Below are positions 47,900 through 57,456 of a stretch of 64,000 nucleotides of DNA, piece by piece (the stretch's first letter is position 1; every line of letters begins with the position of its first letter). The DNA lies in NCBI RefSeq assembly GCF_003570885.1, contig NZ_QXJC01000004.1, forward strand, positions 107,575-171,574, written 5' to 3'. The notes below the pieces were generated by a model. That model saw only the letters and a program-made list of their open reading frames with translations, had not been told where the DNA came from and did not search any database. Made by a program: the position numbers and the translations under genes. Origin of the DNA: Simplicispira hankyongi (GTDB lineage Bacteria > Pseudomonadota > Gammaproteobacteria > Burkholderiales > Burkholderiaceae_C).

Positions 47900-48766
47900 T
47901 CAGCGGGCGCCCGCTTCCCTCTCCGCCCAAGCTTCACTGCGCTGCCACAACTGGGCCGCCAAGGCCGCATCGAGCGCCAGGGCACTCGGCGTGCGCGGCC
48001 GGCACTTGTCGTAGTACAGGCCAGACGCTGTGGCAAGTTCGGGTGCGGTGGCGCAGTGCAAGCTGGTGGCGGCACCTTCTTCCGTAGAAATCATGCCGAG
48101 CTTCATCAGCGGACGGATCGGCCACGGCACCGCGCGCCAAACGTCCGAGGCCACCACGCCCGGGTGTACCGCGTAGGTACTCACGCCGCTGCCCTGCAAC
48201 CGGCGGCCCAGTTCGGCGCTGAACAGCACATTGGCAAGCTTGGAGTTGCAATACTCATCGATGCCGGTGCGGCTGCGCGTGCCTTGGCGCAGGGCCTCCC
48301 AATCCAACCCAGCGGCACGAAAATGCGCCCGGCTCGCCACGGTGACGATGCGCGCCGGTGCCGAGCGCTTGAGGCGTTCGAGCAGCAACTGCGTGAACAG
48401 GAAATGGCCCATGTGGTTCACGCCAAAGGCCAGCTCAAACCCCGACGCGGTCAGCCCGCTCTTCCCCCCGAGTCCGGCGTTGTTGACCAAAATGTGCAGC
48501 GGCAATTCGCGGGCCAGAAAAGCGTGCGCACAGGCGCGCACCGAGGCGAAATCGGCCAGATCCATCGACAGGGCTTCGACCTGTGGGTTGCCGCTGCCGG
48601 AGCGAATCTGCTCTACTGCTGCCGCGCCGGTGGCCGCATTGCGGCAAGTGACGAACAGATGGGCGCCGCGCTCGGCCAGCACACGCGCCGTCACCAGCCC
48701 GATGCCGGTGTTGGCCCCGGTCACCAGGGCAACGCGGCCGCGCAGGGGGAGATTCAGAGTTGGCAT
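47900..48766 (-). CDS. SDR-family oxidoreductase (retinol-dehydrogenase-like)
   Basis: 288 residues, Rossmann fold. VALVTGANTGIGLVTARVLAERGA (cofactor loop), VTCRNAATG (Arg suggests NADPH), ILVNNAGLGG, GVNHMGHFLFTQLLL, IVTVASRAHF with catalytic Ser and YCNSKLANVLFSAEL with catalytic Tyr and Lys; HPGVVASDVWR follows. Similar to short-chain dehydrogenases annotated as retinol dehydrogenases; the true substrate in bacteria is unknown. Monocistronic. Confidence 0.87.
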   Translation of the reverse strand: MPTLNLPLRGRVALVTGANTGIGLVTARVLAERGAHLFVTCRNAATGAAAVEQIRSGSGNPQVEALSMDLADFASVRACAHAFLARELPLHILVNNAGLGGKSGLTASGFELAFGVNHMGHFLFTQLLLERLKRSAPARIVTVASRAHFRAAGLDWEALRQGTRSRTGIDEYCNSKLANVLFSAELGRRLQGSGVSTYAVHPGVVASDVWRAVPWPIRPLMKLGMISTEEGAATSLHCATAPELATASGLYYDKCRPRTPSALALDAALAAQLWQRSEAWAEREAGAR

Positions 48767-49199
48767 GGTGGGCGCACAGGCAGCAGGACGATCGTGCCAT
48801 GGTAATCAGGGGCGCCGGCTGACGAGCCCGCTTGCACCAAGGTTAAGACCGAAAATTTTAAGAAAATAAGCCTCTAGCGCTTATGTGGTAAGCGCTGATA
48901 GCTATACATTTCATAGTTAATTGATCGTCTGCGCCGTGGACACCCAAGGGCCCGCTGCGCGCCCGGCCTGGCGCAGGCGCAGAGACGATAGCCCGCGTGC
49001 TCACACGGCTGTGACCGCGTCGCCGGCTGCGCTGCGCGGAACCCGGCGATGCTTGCTCTGCTCCAATGCCTCGCCTTGCACCTACCCTAGCGCCCCAGTG
49101 CAAGAGCGAAAAGGTTTTTCCCCACGGCGCGTCGTTCGAAATCGCTGTCTCTGACCGCCGCACCGCACATCCCCGCCACCGCATTCTTCGGATTCCCGC
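48767..49199. other. Gene-free stretch between SDR and ABC genes
   Basis: 433 bases between divergent genes. It includes an AGCGCT repeat at 48864-48910; the remainder is GC-rich with no supported gene, hairpin terminator or clear promoter. The promoters of the SDR and the ABC gene must lie here. Confidence 0.5.
48864..48910. repeat. AGCGCT palindromic repeat
   Basis: AAATAAGCCTCTAGCGCTTATGTGGTAAGCGCTGATAGCTATACATT. The best-preserved copy in the window: TAGCGCTTA and TAAGCGCT are perfect inverted arms, flanked by GCCTC and AGCTAT. Confidence 0.75.
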
Positions 49200-51233
49200 A
49201 TGCCCCCAACTCCCGCAGACCAACGCAATCCCGGCCCAGGTGCTGTTGGGCCTGCCCACAACCGCCGCGATGGCGGCGCCGACCCTTACGGCGAAGGCGA
49301 GCCCGACACCCCACCGGGCATGCCCGCCACCGTGGGCGACCTGCGCGGGCGGCTGCGGCTCGCCGACAGCTGGGCGCTGCTCAAACCTTACTGGGTGTCG
49401 GAAGACCGCAAGGCGGCGCTCGGGCTCCTGGCCTTCGTGGTGGCGCTGAACCTGGCGGTGGTGGCCATCAATGTGTGGCTCAACAACTGGAACCGCGTGT
49501 TCTACAACGCGCTGGAAGCCAAGGATTTCCCGGCCTTCAAGACGGCGCTGGCGCAGTTCTGCGCAATTGCAGCGGCCTTCATCGTGGTGGCGGTGGTCAA
49601 GCAGTTCTACACCATGCGGCTGCAGATGCGCTGGCGCACCTGGATGACGAACCGCTTCCTGGCTCGCTGGACGGCACACCAGGCCTACTACCGCATCGAG
49701 CAATCGCGCAGCGCCGACAACCCGGACCAGCGCATCTCGGAAGACATCCGCAGCCTCACCACCGACAGCCTTTCGCTCTCGCTGGGCCTGCTCAATTCGG
49801 TGGTGACGCTGCTGTCTTTCATCACCATTCTGTGGACCATTTCGGGCCCGATCAGCTTTGCGCTCGCAGGGCACGCGGTGACGGTTCCCGGCTACATGGT
49901 GTGGGTGGCGCTGCTGTATGCAGCGGCCGGCTCGTGGATCACGCACCGGGTGGGCAAGCCGCTGATTGGCCTGTACTTCCAGCAGGAGCAGACCGAAGCC
50001 GGTTTTCGTTTCGGCCTGGTGCGCCTGCGCGAGAACGCCGAGGGCGTGGCGCTGTATGGCGGCGAGGGCACGGAAGCGGGCGTCCTCAAAGACCGCTTCA
50101 CGCTGATTCGCCATAACTGGCATTGGCTGATGGTCTACATGCGGCGGCTGGTGTTTGTGAACTCGGGCTATGGGCAGATCGCCATCGTCTTCCCACTGAT
50201 CGTCGCCGCGCCGCGCTATTTCGCCGGCAAGATCACGCTGGGTGGCCTCATGCAGATCAATTCGGCTTTCGGACAGGTGCAGGGCGCGCTGTCGTGGTTC
50301 GTCGACAGTTATGCCTCGCTGGTCAACTGGCAGGCGTCCTCCAACCGGCTGCTGGATTTGCAGGACGCGATCGAGCGGGCCGAGCGCGACGAAGCCGCGC
50401 GCGATGGCGCCAACGGCATCGTGGTCACACAAGGCGGCGCTGCGGCGCCACCGCAAAGCGGCAGCGCGCCGCTGGCGCTGCTGGCGCAGGGCCTGGTGCT
50501 GGCCACGCCCGGCGAGCTGCTGCCGCCAGGATCGCCCGCGCTGGGCGATGACACGACCGCCGGCCACGGCCAGATCCTCACCACGCCGTTTGACCTGCGG
50601 GTCAACGCGGGCGAGCGCTGGTTGGTGTCGGGCCCGTCGGGCAGCGGCAAAAGCGTGCTGTTCCGCGCCCTCTCGGGCATCTGGCCGTATGGCCGCGGGC
50701 ATGTGCAGCACCCTGCCGGTGCGCGCCTACTGTTCCTGCCGCAAAAGAGCTATCTGCCGTCGGGCACGCTGGCCGACGCCCTGTGCTACCCGGCCCGCGG
50801 CCACACCCAAGACGCCGCCGCGCTGCGGGGCGTGCTGGTGGCCTGCCGCCTGGGCGCCCTGGTGGAGCGGCTGGAGACGGCCGACAACTGGTCGCTGCGG
50901 CTATCGCCCGGCGAGCAGCAGCGCCTGGCGTTTGGCCGCGCCTTGCTGCAGCAGCCCGATTTTCTGTTTCTCGACGAAGCCACCTCGGCGCTGGACGAAG
51001 AAACCGAAGCCGCGATGTACGCCCTGCTGGTGGAGCGCCTGCCCCATGCCGCGATCGTCAGCATCGCCCACCGCAGCACGGTGGCGCGCTGGCATGGGCA
51101 CCATTTGCGCTACGAGCGGGCGGAAGCGGCACGAGGCGCCGCAGGGGCAACCCTGGACACCGCCACGGCATCGCACAAGGCTGCCGAGCCATGGGCCGCG
51201 CAGTTGATGCGCCCGGTGGTAGTGGCCGGGTAG
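49200..51233 (+). CDS. SbmA/YddA-type ABC transporter (fused membrane and ATPase domains)
   Basis: 677 residues. A Pro/Gly-rich N-terminal tail (about 1-40), an ABC_membrane_2-type domain with about six helices (50-370; NWNRVFYNALEAKDFPAFKTAL and RWRTWMTNRFLARWTAHQAYY are typical of the BacA/YddA/peroxisomal ABCD group), and an ATPase with Walker A GPSGSGKSVLFR, signature LSPGEQQRLAFG and Walker B FLFLDEATSALD. Relatives move very-long-chain fatty acids, peptides or vitamin B12. The start could be at 49200 or at the internal ATG 49320; no strong ribosome site marks either. Confidence 0.88.
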   Translation: MPPTPADQRNPGPGAVGPAHNRRDGGADPYGEGEPDTPPGMPATVGDLRGRLRLADSWALLKPYWVSEDRKAALGLLAFVVALNLAVVAINVWLNNWNRVFYNALEAKDFPAFKTALAQFCAIAAAFIVVAVVKQFYTMRLQMRWRTWMTNRFLARWTAHQAYYRIEQSRSADNPDQRISEDIRSLTTDSLSLSLGLLNSVVTLLSFITILWTISGPISFALAGHAVTVPGYMVWVALLYAAAGSWITHRVGKPLIGLYFQQEQTEAGFRFGLVRLRENAEGVALYGGEGTEAGVLKDRFTLIRHNWHWLMVYMRRLVFVNSGYGQIAIVFPLIVAAPRYFAGKITLGGLMQINSAFGQVQGALSWFVDSYASLVNWQASSNRLLDLQDAIERAERDEAARDGANGIVVTQGGAAAPPQSGSAPLALLAQGLVLATPGELLPPGSPALGDDTTAGHGQILTTPFDLRVNAGERWLVSGPSGSGKSVLFRALSGIWPYGRGHVQHPAGARLLFLPQKSYLPSGTLADALCYPARGHTQDAAALRGVLVACRLGALVERLETADNWSLRLSPGEQQRLAFGRALLQQPDFLFLDEATSALDEETEAAMYALLVERLPHAAIVSIAHRSTVARWHGHHLRYERAEAARGAAGATLDTATASHKAAEPWAAQLMRPVVVAG

Positions 51234-51488
51234 GTCAACCCACCTCTACCCAAGGCGCCCGGAATATCGCATTCTGGACGATCCCCGCTATACGAGTCGA
51301 AACAAGGGGCGCCGGCCGCAGCCGGCACCGCTTGCCCATCCTGCTGCCAGGCAGCAGCGCCATGCTGGGCAACGGCCTGAAGCTCGCCTGGCTGACCGTG
51401 CGAGTGCTGCGTTGCCTACTGGGATGACCTGGGCACCTGGCAGTTAATTAAGGCGGTGCTTGCAACGCTCTGCCGTTCGCCCGGAGCC

Positions 51489-51506
51489 TGTCGAAGGACT
51501 TCGACA
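51489..51506. repeat. REP-like palindrome TGTCGAAG/CTTCGACA
   Basis: Perfect 8-base arms around GA, preceded by CGCCCGGAGCC; resembles the widespread GAGCCTGTCGAAG-type intergenic repeat. Confidence 0.55.
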
Positions 51507-51619
51507 AACTGTCGCTCAAAAAGGGGATGCGGACTTTACGGGAGAGTTGACAACCCGTCTCCGACGTCGTCACGGGTAAGGACGCGAGCGCCACCTTTTC
51601 ACTGGCCCATGGGCGCACG

Positions 51620-51648
51620 TTGAACCCTTACGGGTTTTTCCTTATATT
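51620..51648 (+). promoter_or_regulatory. Promoter of the ABC-kgu operon
   Basis: TTGAAC (51620-51625) and TATATT (51643-51648) with exactly 17 bases between. The predicted start of transcription falls inside the adjacent operator palindrome, ideal for repression. Confidence 0.7.
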
Positions 51649-51650
51649 TT

Positions 51651-51668
51651 TATGAAACCGGTTTCATA
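51651..51668. promoter_or_regulatory. PtxS-type LacI-family operator
   Basis: TATGAAACCGGTTTCATA, a perfect 18-base palindrome. Its core TGAAACCGGTTTCA is the known operator of Pseudomonas PtxS, the 2-ketogluconate-responsive repressor. A PtxS-like gene is the last gene of the operon (57453-58667). Confidence 0.85.
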
Positions 51669-51701
51669 GAATCGCGACAAGCCTCTCACACAGCGATTCA
51701 C

Positions 51702-52373
51702 GTGAATTACCAGTTCCAGTTCAACACCGTCTTCGCCGCCTGGCCCTTGCTGCTCAAGGGCACATGGATCACCGTGCAGTTGTCGCTCACCGCGACGGTG
51801 CTTGGCCTGTTGGTCGCCATCGCCTGTGCGTGGGGCAAGACCTCCGGGCCCGCATGGCTGCGCTTTGTGGTCAACGCCTATATCGAGGTGATCCGCAACA
51901 CCCCTTTCCTGGTCCAGCTCTTTTTCTTCTTCTTCGCATTGCCGTCGCTGGGCCTGCGCTGGTCGCCCTACACCGCGGCGCTTACCGCCATGGTGGTGAA
52001 CCTAGGCGCCTATGCGGCCGAGATCGTGCGCGCCGGCATCGAGTCGATTCCCAAGGGACAAATCGAAGCAGGCCGGGCGCTGAACCTCAGGCCCACTCAG
52101 ATTTTCCGTTTCATCATCCTCAAGCCGGCGCTCAAGGCCATCTACCCGGCGCTGACCAGTCAGTTCATCCTGCTGATGCTGAGCTCGGCCGTGGTGTCGG
52201 TCATCTCGGCCGACGACCTCACCTCGGTGGCGGCCAACCTGCAATCGCAGACCTTCCGCAGTTTCGAGATCTACATCGTGGTGGCGGGCATCTACCTGGC
52301 ACTGGCGGTGTCGTTCTCGGCGCTGTTCAAGCTGATCTACCAGCGCACGCTCAACTACCCCGACCGCCGCTGA
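51702..52373 (+). CDS. ABC transporter permease, polar amino acid type (1)
   Basis: 223 residues, PAAT/His-Glu-Gln-Arg permease with five membrane helices. TWITVQLSLTATVLGLLVAI opens the transmembrane domain; EVIRNTPFLVQLFFFFFALP and ESIPKGQIEAGRALNLRPTQIFRFIILKPALK (the EAA loop that contacts the ATPase) are typical. Starts at GTG 51702. First gene of the operon, paired with the following permease. Confidence 0.92.
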   Translation: MNYQFQFNTVFAAWPLLLKGTWITVQLSLTATVLGLLVAIACAWGKTSGPAWLRFVVNAYIEVIRNTPFLVQLFFFFFALPSLGLRWSPYTAALTAMVVNLGAYAAEIVRAGIESIPKGQIEAGRALNLRPTQIFRFIILKPALKAIYPALTSQFILLMLSSAVVSVISADDLTSVAANLQSQTFRSFEIYIVVAGIYLALAVSFSALFKLIYQRTLNYPDRR

Positions 52374-52381
52374 GGCCTGCC

Positions 52382-53035
52382 ATGCGTACTTTCGGATTTC
52401 CCGAGTTCTGGTTCATCGTGCAGGCTGCGCAGTGGACGCTGGCGCTCTCCGCCATGGCCTTCGTGGGCGGCTCGATCCTGGGGCTTGTCGTGGCGCTGTC
52501 GCGCACGTCTGAGAGTCGCGCCGCCCGCCTTGCGGCAACGCTTTTCATTCAGGTATTCCAGGGCACGCCGCTGCTTCTGCAATTGTTCCTGATCTTTTTC
52601 GGTGCACCGGTGTTTGGGCTGGACATCAACCCCTGGGTGGCCGCCGGCGCCGCGCTGGTGCTCAACAGCGCCGCGTTCCTGGGCGAGATCTGGCGTGGCT
52701 GCATCGAGGCCATTCCCCGTGGTCAGTGGGAGGCCGCGCACGCGCTGAACCTGGGCTATGTCGACCGCATGCGTTTCGTGGTGCTGCCGCAGGCCTTCAA
52801 GATCGCGCTGCCGCCCACGGTGGGCTATGTGGTGCAGATCATCAAGGGCACTTCCCTGGCCGCCATCATCGGGTTCACCGAGATCACGCGCGCCGGCCAG
52901 ATCATCAACAACGCCACGTTTGAGCCGCTGCGCGTATTCGCCACCGTGGCAGCGCTGTACTTCGCCATTTGCTGGCCTCTGTCGCTGATGGCGGCGCGCA
53001 TGGAGCGCCAGCGCGCCAAGGCACTGACCCGTTAA
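52382..53035 (+). CDS. ABC transporter permease, polar amino acid type (2)
   Basis: 217 residues, partner of the preceding permease. QVFQGTPLLLQLFLIFFGAPVFG and EAIPRGQWEAAHALNLGYVDRMRFVVLPQAFK (EAA loop) are visible. Eight bases after the first permease, so the two are certainly co-transcribed and form the heterodimeric channel. Confidence 0.92.
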   Translation: MRTFGFPEFWFIVQAAQWTLALSAMAFVGGSILGLVVALSRTSESRAARLAATLFIQVFQGTPLLLQLFLIFFGAPVFGLDINPWVAAGAALVLNSAAFLGEIWRGCIEAIPRGQWEAAHALNLGYVDRMRFVVLPQAFKIALPPTVGYVVQIIKGTSLAAIIGFTEITRAGQIINNATFEPLRVFATVAALYFAICWPLSLMAARMERQRAKALTR

Positions 53036-53102
53036 GCGCCTAACCATCAGCGCACAACGGTCCTTTCCCTCTTTTCACCCCGCCACCACCAGGAGACTTC
53101 GC

Positions 53103-53909
53103 ATGACCTTTTCCCTGCAACGCCGCACCGCTACCGCCACGCTCGCGGCGCTGGGCCTGGGCGCCGCCCTGACCGTTTTCGCACCATTTGCCAGCGCGCA
53201 AACGGTCTCCGAGATCAAAAAGAAGGGTGAGATCACCATCGGCATGCTGATCGACTTCCCGCCCTACGGCACCACCAACGCGCAAAACCAGCCCGACGGC
53301 TACGACGCCGATGTGGCCAAGCTGCTCGCCAAGGACTTGGGGGTCAAAGCCAACATCGTCCCCGTGACCGGCCCCAACCGGATTCCGTTCCTGCAAACCA
53401 GCAAGGTCGACGTCCTGGTGGCATCGCTCGCGATCACGCCCGAACGCGCCAAGCAGGTACAGTTCTCCAAGCCCTACGCCGCGGCCACCATCGTGCTGTA
53501 CGGCAAAACAGGCTCCAACATCAAGAGCGGTGCCGATTTGAAGGGCCTGCGCGTGGGCGTGGCGCGTGCCAGCACGCAGGACGTCGCGGTGACCAAGGCG
53601 GCGCCCGAAGGCACGGAGATCCGCCGCTTCGACGACGACGCGTCTGCCATGCAGGCTTTGATTTCCGGGCAAGTCGATGCCATTGGCTGCTCGGTCACCG
53701 TGGCCGCGCAGATCGCCAAACGCGTGCCGGCCAACACCTTCGAGAACAAGTTCAACCTGCTGCAACAGGCCATGGGCATTGCCATGCGCCCCGGACAAGA
53801 CGACTTGCTCAAGGCGGTGAACGATTTTGTCGAGCGCAACACGGCCAACGGCGAGCTCAACAAGCTCTACCAGAAGTGGCTGGGCGCCGATCTGCCCAAG
53901 CTGCAGTAA
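53103..53909 (+). CDS. ABC transporter substrate-binding protein
   Basis: 268 residues. A signal peptide ending at FASA (cleavage near residue 29) and a periplasmic binding protein type 2 fold: KGEITIGMLIDFPPYGTTNAQNQPDGYDADVAKLLAKDLG, VLVASLAITPERAKQVQFSKPY. Belongs to the polar amino acid binding family by sequence, but the operon suggests a sugar-acid ligand (inference). AGGAGACTTCGC precedes the ATG. Confidence 0.9.
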   Translation: MTFSLQRRTATATLAALGLGAALTVFAPFASAQTVSEIKKKGEITIGMLIDFPPYGTTNAQNQPDGYDADVAKLLAKDLGVKANIVPVTGPNRIPFLQTSKVDVLVASLAITPERAKQVQFSKPYAAATIVLYGKTGSNIKSGADLKGLRVGVARASTQDVAVTKAAPEGTEIRRFDDDASAMQALISGQVDAIGCSVTVAAQIAKRVPANTFENKFNLLQQAMGIAMRPGQDDLLKAVNDFVERNTANGELNKLYQKWLGADLPKLQ

Positions 53910-53925
53910 GTACCGAGGAACCCCC

Positions 53926-54705
53926 ATGACGGACGCAGTCACGACCCTGCCCGCCCCGGCGCCCATCATCGAGATGCAGGGCGTCGACAAATGGTATGGC
54001 AGCTTTCAGGTGCTCACCGACATCGACCTGTCGGTGCGCGCGGGTGAGCGCATCGTCCTCTGCGGGCCTTCTGGCTCGGGCAAATCCACCTTGATCCGAT
54101 GCATCAACCGGCTCGAGACGGTGCAAAAGGGCCGCATCGTGGTCGACGGCATCGACCTGACCGCCGGCGGCAAGAACGTGGACGCGGTGCGCGCCGAGGT
54201 CGGCATGGTGTTCCAGCAGTTCAACCTGTTTCCGCACCTGACCATTCTGGAGAACTGTGTGCTCTCGCCGATGCGCTCCAAGGGCATGTCGCGCCAGGAG
54301 GCCGAGGCCACCGCCATGCAGTACCTCAAGCGCGTGCGCATCCCGGAGCAGGCGCAGAAGTACCCCAGCCAGCTCTCGGGCGGCCAGCAACAGCGCGTCG
54401 CCATCGCGCGGGCGCTGTGCCTATCGCCCAAGGTGATGCTGTTCGACGAACCCACCTCGGCTCTGGACCCGGAAATGGTCAAGGAAGTGCTCGACACCAT
54501 GATCGGCCTGGCCGACGATGGCATGACCATGCTCTGCGTGACGCATGAGATGGGCTTTGCCCGCAGCGTGGCCGACCGCGTGATCTTCATGGCCGACGGA
54601 AAAATCCTGGAACAGGCGCCGCCGGCGCAATTCTTCGGGCAACCCCGGCACGAAAAGACACGCCAGTTTCTCGGCCAGATTCTCACCTCGCACCAGGCCC
54701 AATGA
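53926..54705 (+). CDS. ABC transporter ATP-binding protein, polar amino acid type
   Basis: 259 residues, GlnQ/HisP-like ATPase: Walker A GPSGSGKST, Q-loop VFQQFNLFPHLT, signature LSGGQQQRVAIARAL, Walker B VMLFDEPTSALDPE, and THEMGFARSVADRVIFM. Energises the two permeases upstream. 16 bases after the binding-protein gene, with GAGGAA as ribosome site. Confidence 0.94.
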   Translation: MTDAVTTLPAPAPIIEMQGVDKWYGSFQVLTDIDLSVRAGERIVLCGPSGSGKSTLIRCINRLETVQKGRIVVDGIDLTAGGKNVDAVRAEVGMVFQQFNLFPHLTILENCVLSPMRSKGMSRQEAEATAMQYLKRVRIPEQAQKYPSQLSGGQQQRVAIARALCLSPKVMLFDEPTSALDPEMVKEVLDTMIGLADDGMTMLCVTHEMGFARSVADRVIFMADGKILEQAPPAQFFGQPRHEKTRQFLGQILTSHQAQ

Positions 54706-54764
54706 GCCGCGCCCACGCGCGGTGACGATGTCCCGTGCCGAGCGCGGTTCCTGAAAGAACAGCA

Positions 54765-55508
54765 ATGAATGTATTGATCTCCCTGTCGTCCTTCGGCGCG
54801 GCAGAAGTCGGCCGCCATGGCCAGCTCTGGTGCGCGCAGCTCTCGCGCGCGGCCGGGGCCGACAGCGTCGAGGTGCGTGGCGAGTTGCTGCGCGATGCTG
54901 CGACAGAGCTGCCCGCACTGGCCGGCATGGCGGCGGTGTATTCCAGCCCCGAGGGGCTGTGGGCCGCCACGGGACAACTCGACGAGCAGGCGCTGGCACG
55001 TGGCCTGCACGCCGCGCAGGTGCTGGGTTCCCCTCGGCTGAAGATGGCGATTGGCGGTTTCGGAACGGCATCGCACGCATCGCTCGCGCGGCTCAAGGAG
55101 CTGCTGGTGGCACAAGCAACCGAGCTGGTGATAGAGAACGACCAGACGGAGAGCGCCGGCACGTTGGCCGCCATGCAGGGCTTTTTTGATGCGCAGGAAC
55201 GCGCCGGGCTGGACCTGGGCATGACCTTCGACATGGGCAACTGGCACTGGCAAGGCGAATGCCCGCTGCAGGCTGCGCAGGCACTGGCACGCCACGTGCG
55301 CTACGTGCACTGCAAGGGCGTCCAGCGCCAACCAGCCAAGTGGGTAGCGGTGCCGCTCATGGCGTCGGCCGCGCCGTGGCGTGCGGTCTTGCGGGCCCTG
55401 CCTGCCGACGTTCCCCATGCCATTGAATACCCGCTGGTGGGCGACACGCTGGAAGCCGCCACGCGCACGCAGATCGAGGTGATTCGCGCCGCCCGGAGGG
55501 GCCTATGA
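54765..55508 (+). CDS. kguE: KguE-like sugar-phosphate isomerase/epimerase
   Basis: 247 residues, TIM-barrel protein of the xylose-isomerase-like family. LVIENDQTESAGTLAAMQGFF, LGMTFDMGNWHWQGECPL and VRYVHCKGV carry the usual metal-ligand-type acidic and His residues; the C-terminus has HAIEYPLVG. In Pseudomonas, KguE is the first gene of the 2-ketogluconate operon kguE-kguK-kguT-kguD, with a still unclear role; length (about 257) and position fit. Its stop overlaps the next start by four bases. Confidence 0.72.
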   Translation: MNVLISLSSFGAAEVGRHGQLWCAQLSRAAGADSVEVRGELLRDAATELPALAGMAAVYSSPEGLWAATGQLDEQALARGLHAAQVLGSPRLKMAIGGFGTASHASLARLKELLVAQATELVIENDQTESAGTLAAMQGFFDAQERAGLDLGMTFDMGNWHWQGECPLQAAQALARHVRYVHCKGVQRQPAKWVAVPLMASAAPWRAVLRALPADVPHAIEYPLVGDTLEAATRTQIEVIRAARRGL

Positions 55509-56470
55509 GTGCCGACGCCACGGCGCAGACCGCGCTCGACGTTGCCCTGTTTGGCGAGGCCATGCTGCTGCTGGTGGCCAACGAGCCCGGCCCGCTGGAG
55601 CATGCCACCGGTTTTCACAAGCGCACCGCAGGGGCGGAAACCAACGTCGCGATCGGACTGGCACGCCTGGGCCTGAAAGTCGGTTGGGCGAGCCGCCTGG
55701 GCACAGACTCCATGGGCCGCGCGCTGCTCGCCACCATGCAGAGCGAAGGGATCGACTGCTCCCACGTGGTGTGCGACGCCGGGCAGCGCACGGGGTTTCA
55801 GTTCAAGGAGCGCGTGACCGACGGCCGCGACCCCCAGGTGGAATACCACCGCAAAGGCTCGGCCGCCAGCCAGATGGGCCCTGCCGATGTGGACGCGGCA
55901 TGGCTGCGCAGCGCACGCCACCTGCACGCTACCGGCGTCTTCGCCGCGATTTCAGACACCAGCTTGCAGGCCGCCATCCGAACGCTGGAGGTGATGCGCG
56001 CCGCCGGCCGCACCATCTCGTTCGACCCCAACCTGCGGCCCACGCTGTGGTCCTCGCCGGAGACCATGCGGCACTGGATCAACGAGCTCTCGCGCTATGC
56101 CGACTGGGTGCTGCCGGGCATGGAGGAGGGGGCGTTCCTCACCGGCGAAACGACGCCCGAAGGCGTGGCACGCTTCTACCGCGAGCGCGGCGCCAAGCTG
56201 GTCGTGGTGAAGCTTGGCGCCGAAGGCGCGTACTTCGACAGCGAAGTGGCGGGCACCGGCCGCGTGGCGGGTTTCCCGGTGGCTCAAGTGGTCGACACCG
56301 TGGGCGCAGGCGACGGTTTTGCCGTCGGCGTGATCACTGCACTGCTGGAGGGGCAGACCGTGCTGGCCGCCGTGCGGCGCGGCGCCTGGATCGGGGCGCG
56401 CGCGGTACAGGTGCTAGGCGATACCGAGGGCCTGCCATCGCGCACCCAACTGCAGGAAGCCGGCCTGTGA
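55505..56470 (+). CDS. kguK: 2-Ketogluconokinase (PfkB family)
   Basis: 321 residues, ribokinase/PfkB fold. The N-terminal region has GEAMLLLVA and TAGAETNVAIGLARLG; the C-terminal signature VVDTVGAGDGFAVGV has the catalytic Asp. Similar to 2-keto-3-deoxygluconate kinases; in this setting most likely phosphorylates 2-ketogluconate to 2-keto-6-phosphogluconate. Overlaps both neighbours by four bases. Confidence 0.82.
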   Translation: MSADATAQTALDVALFGEAMLLLVANEPGPLEHATGFHKRTAGAETNVAIGLARLGLKVGWASRLGTDSMGRALLATMQSEGIDCSHVVCDAGQRTGFQFKERVTDGRDPQVEYHRKGSAASQMGPADVDAAWLRSARHLHATGVFAAISDTSLQAAIRTLEVMRAAGRTISFDPNLRPTLWSSPETMRHWINELSRYADWVLPGMEEGAFLTGETTPEGVARFYRERGAKLVVVKLGAEGAYFDSEVAGTGRVAGFPVAQVVDTVGAGDGFAVGVITALLEGQTVLAAVRRGAWIGARAVQVLGDTEGLPSRTQLQEAGL

Positions 56471-57456
56471 CGCGCAAGAAGATCCTCGTGTTCCGGGAAT
56501 TGCCACCCGACCAGCTGGCACGCCTGCAGGCAGCGCACGACGTGACCGTGGCCGACCCGCGCCAGCCTGCACAACGCCCACTGTTTGACGCTGCCCTGGC
56601 CAAAGCACACGGTGTGATCGGGTCGAGTTTCCGGTTTGACGCTGCGCTGATCCAGCACGCCCAACACCTGGAGGTGGTCTCCAGCATTTCGGTGGGCGTG
56701 GACAACTACGACCTCGGCGCCCTGCACGCGCGTGGCATCGTGCTGTGCCACACACCGGGCGTGCTCGACGAAACCGTGGCCGACACAGTATTTGCACTGC
56801 TCATGGCCACCTGCCGCCGCGTGGTGGAACTCTCGCAACTGGTGCGCGAAGGCCATTGGACACGCAACATCGGCGAAGACCTGTTCGGCACCGACGTGCA
56901 CGGCAAAACGCTGGGCCTGTTGGGTTTTGGCCGCATCGGCCAAGCCATCGCACGGCGTGCAGCACTGGGCTTTGGCATGCCGGTGCTGTACCACGCGCGC
57001 CATGCGGTGGACCTGGCAAGCCAGGCCCCTGAGCTGCAAGGCAAAGCCGAACACACACCGCTCGCCACCCTGCTGGCGCGATCGGATATCGTGGTGGCCA
57101 TGCTGCCCTTGACCCACACAACGCGCGGGATGGTGGACGCGCAACTCTTCTCGGCCATGAAGCCTGGCGCCTTCTTCATCAATGGCGGACGCGGCGCCAC
57201 CGTGGTGGAGGCCGATCTTCTCGCCGCGCTCGACCACGGCCAACTGTGCGCGGCAGGCCTTGACGTGTTCACCACCGAACCACTGCCGCTCGCCTCGCCC
57301 CTGCGCACACACCCGCGCGTCACGCCGCTGCCGCACATTGGCTCGGCAACGCACGACACGCGCCACGCCATGGCCGCCCTCGCCACGCGCAATCTGCTAC
57401 AAGCACTGGCAGGCGAGCGGCCTGAAGCGGCTTACCCTACAGCCCCAGCAACATGA
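56467..57456 (+). CDS. kguD: 2-Keto-6-phosphogluconate reductase (D-2-hydroxyacid dehydrogenase)
   Basis: 329 residues. NAD(P) domain with LGLLGFGRIGQAIARRA; catalytic Arg in ISVGVDNYDL-to-GGRGATVVE region, Glu in TTEPLP and His in LPHIGSAT. By family a 2-hydroxyacid dehydrogenase of the GhrB/2-ketogluconate reductase type; KguD in Pseudomonas has almost the same length. It would make 6-phosphogluconate, which enters Entner-Doudoroff or pentose-phosphate metabolism. GTG start at 56467 overlaps the kinase stop. Confidence 0.82.
   Translation: MTRKKILVFRELPPDQLARLQAAHDVTVADPRQPAQRPLFDAALAKAHGVIGSSFRFDAALIQHAQHLEVVSSISVGVDNYDLGALHARGIVLCHTPGVLDETVADTVFALLMATCRRVVELSQLVREGHWTRNIGEDLFGTDVHGKTLGLLGFGRIGQAIARRAALGFGMPVLYHARHAVDLASQAPELQGKAEHTPLATLLARSDIVVAMLPLTHTTRGMVDAQLFSAMKPGAFFINGGRGATVVEADLLAALDHGQLCAAGLDVFTTEPLPLASPLRTHPRVTPLPHIGSATHDTRHAMAALATRNLLQALAGERPEAAYPTAPAT

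Larger units (their letters stand above)
51234..51701. other. Gene-free stretch with REP-like hairpin, promoter and operator
   Basis: 468 bases between the ABC gene and the kgu-type operon. Contains TGTCGAAGGACTTCGACA (51489-51506, a REP-like palindrome after GAGCC), the promoter at 51620 and operator at 51651. Nothing else convincing. Confidence 0.6.
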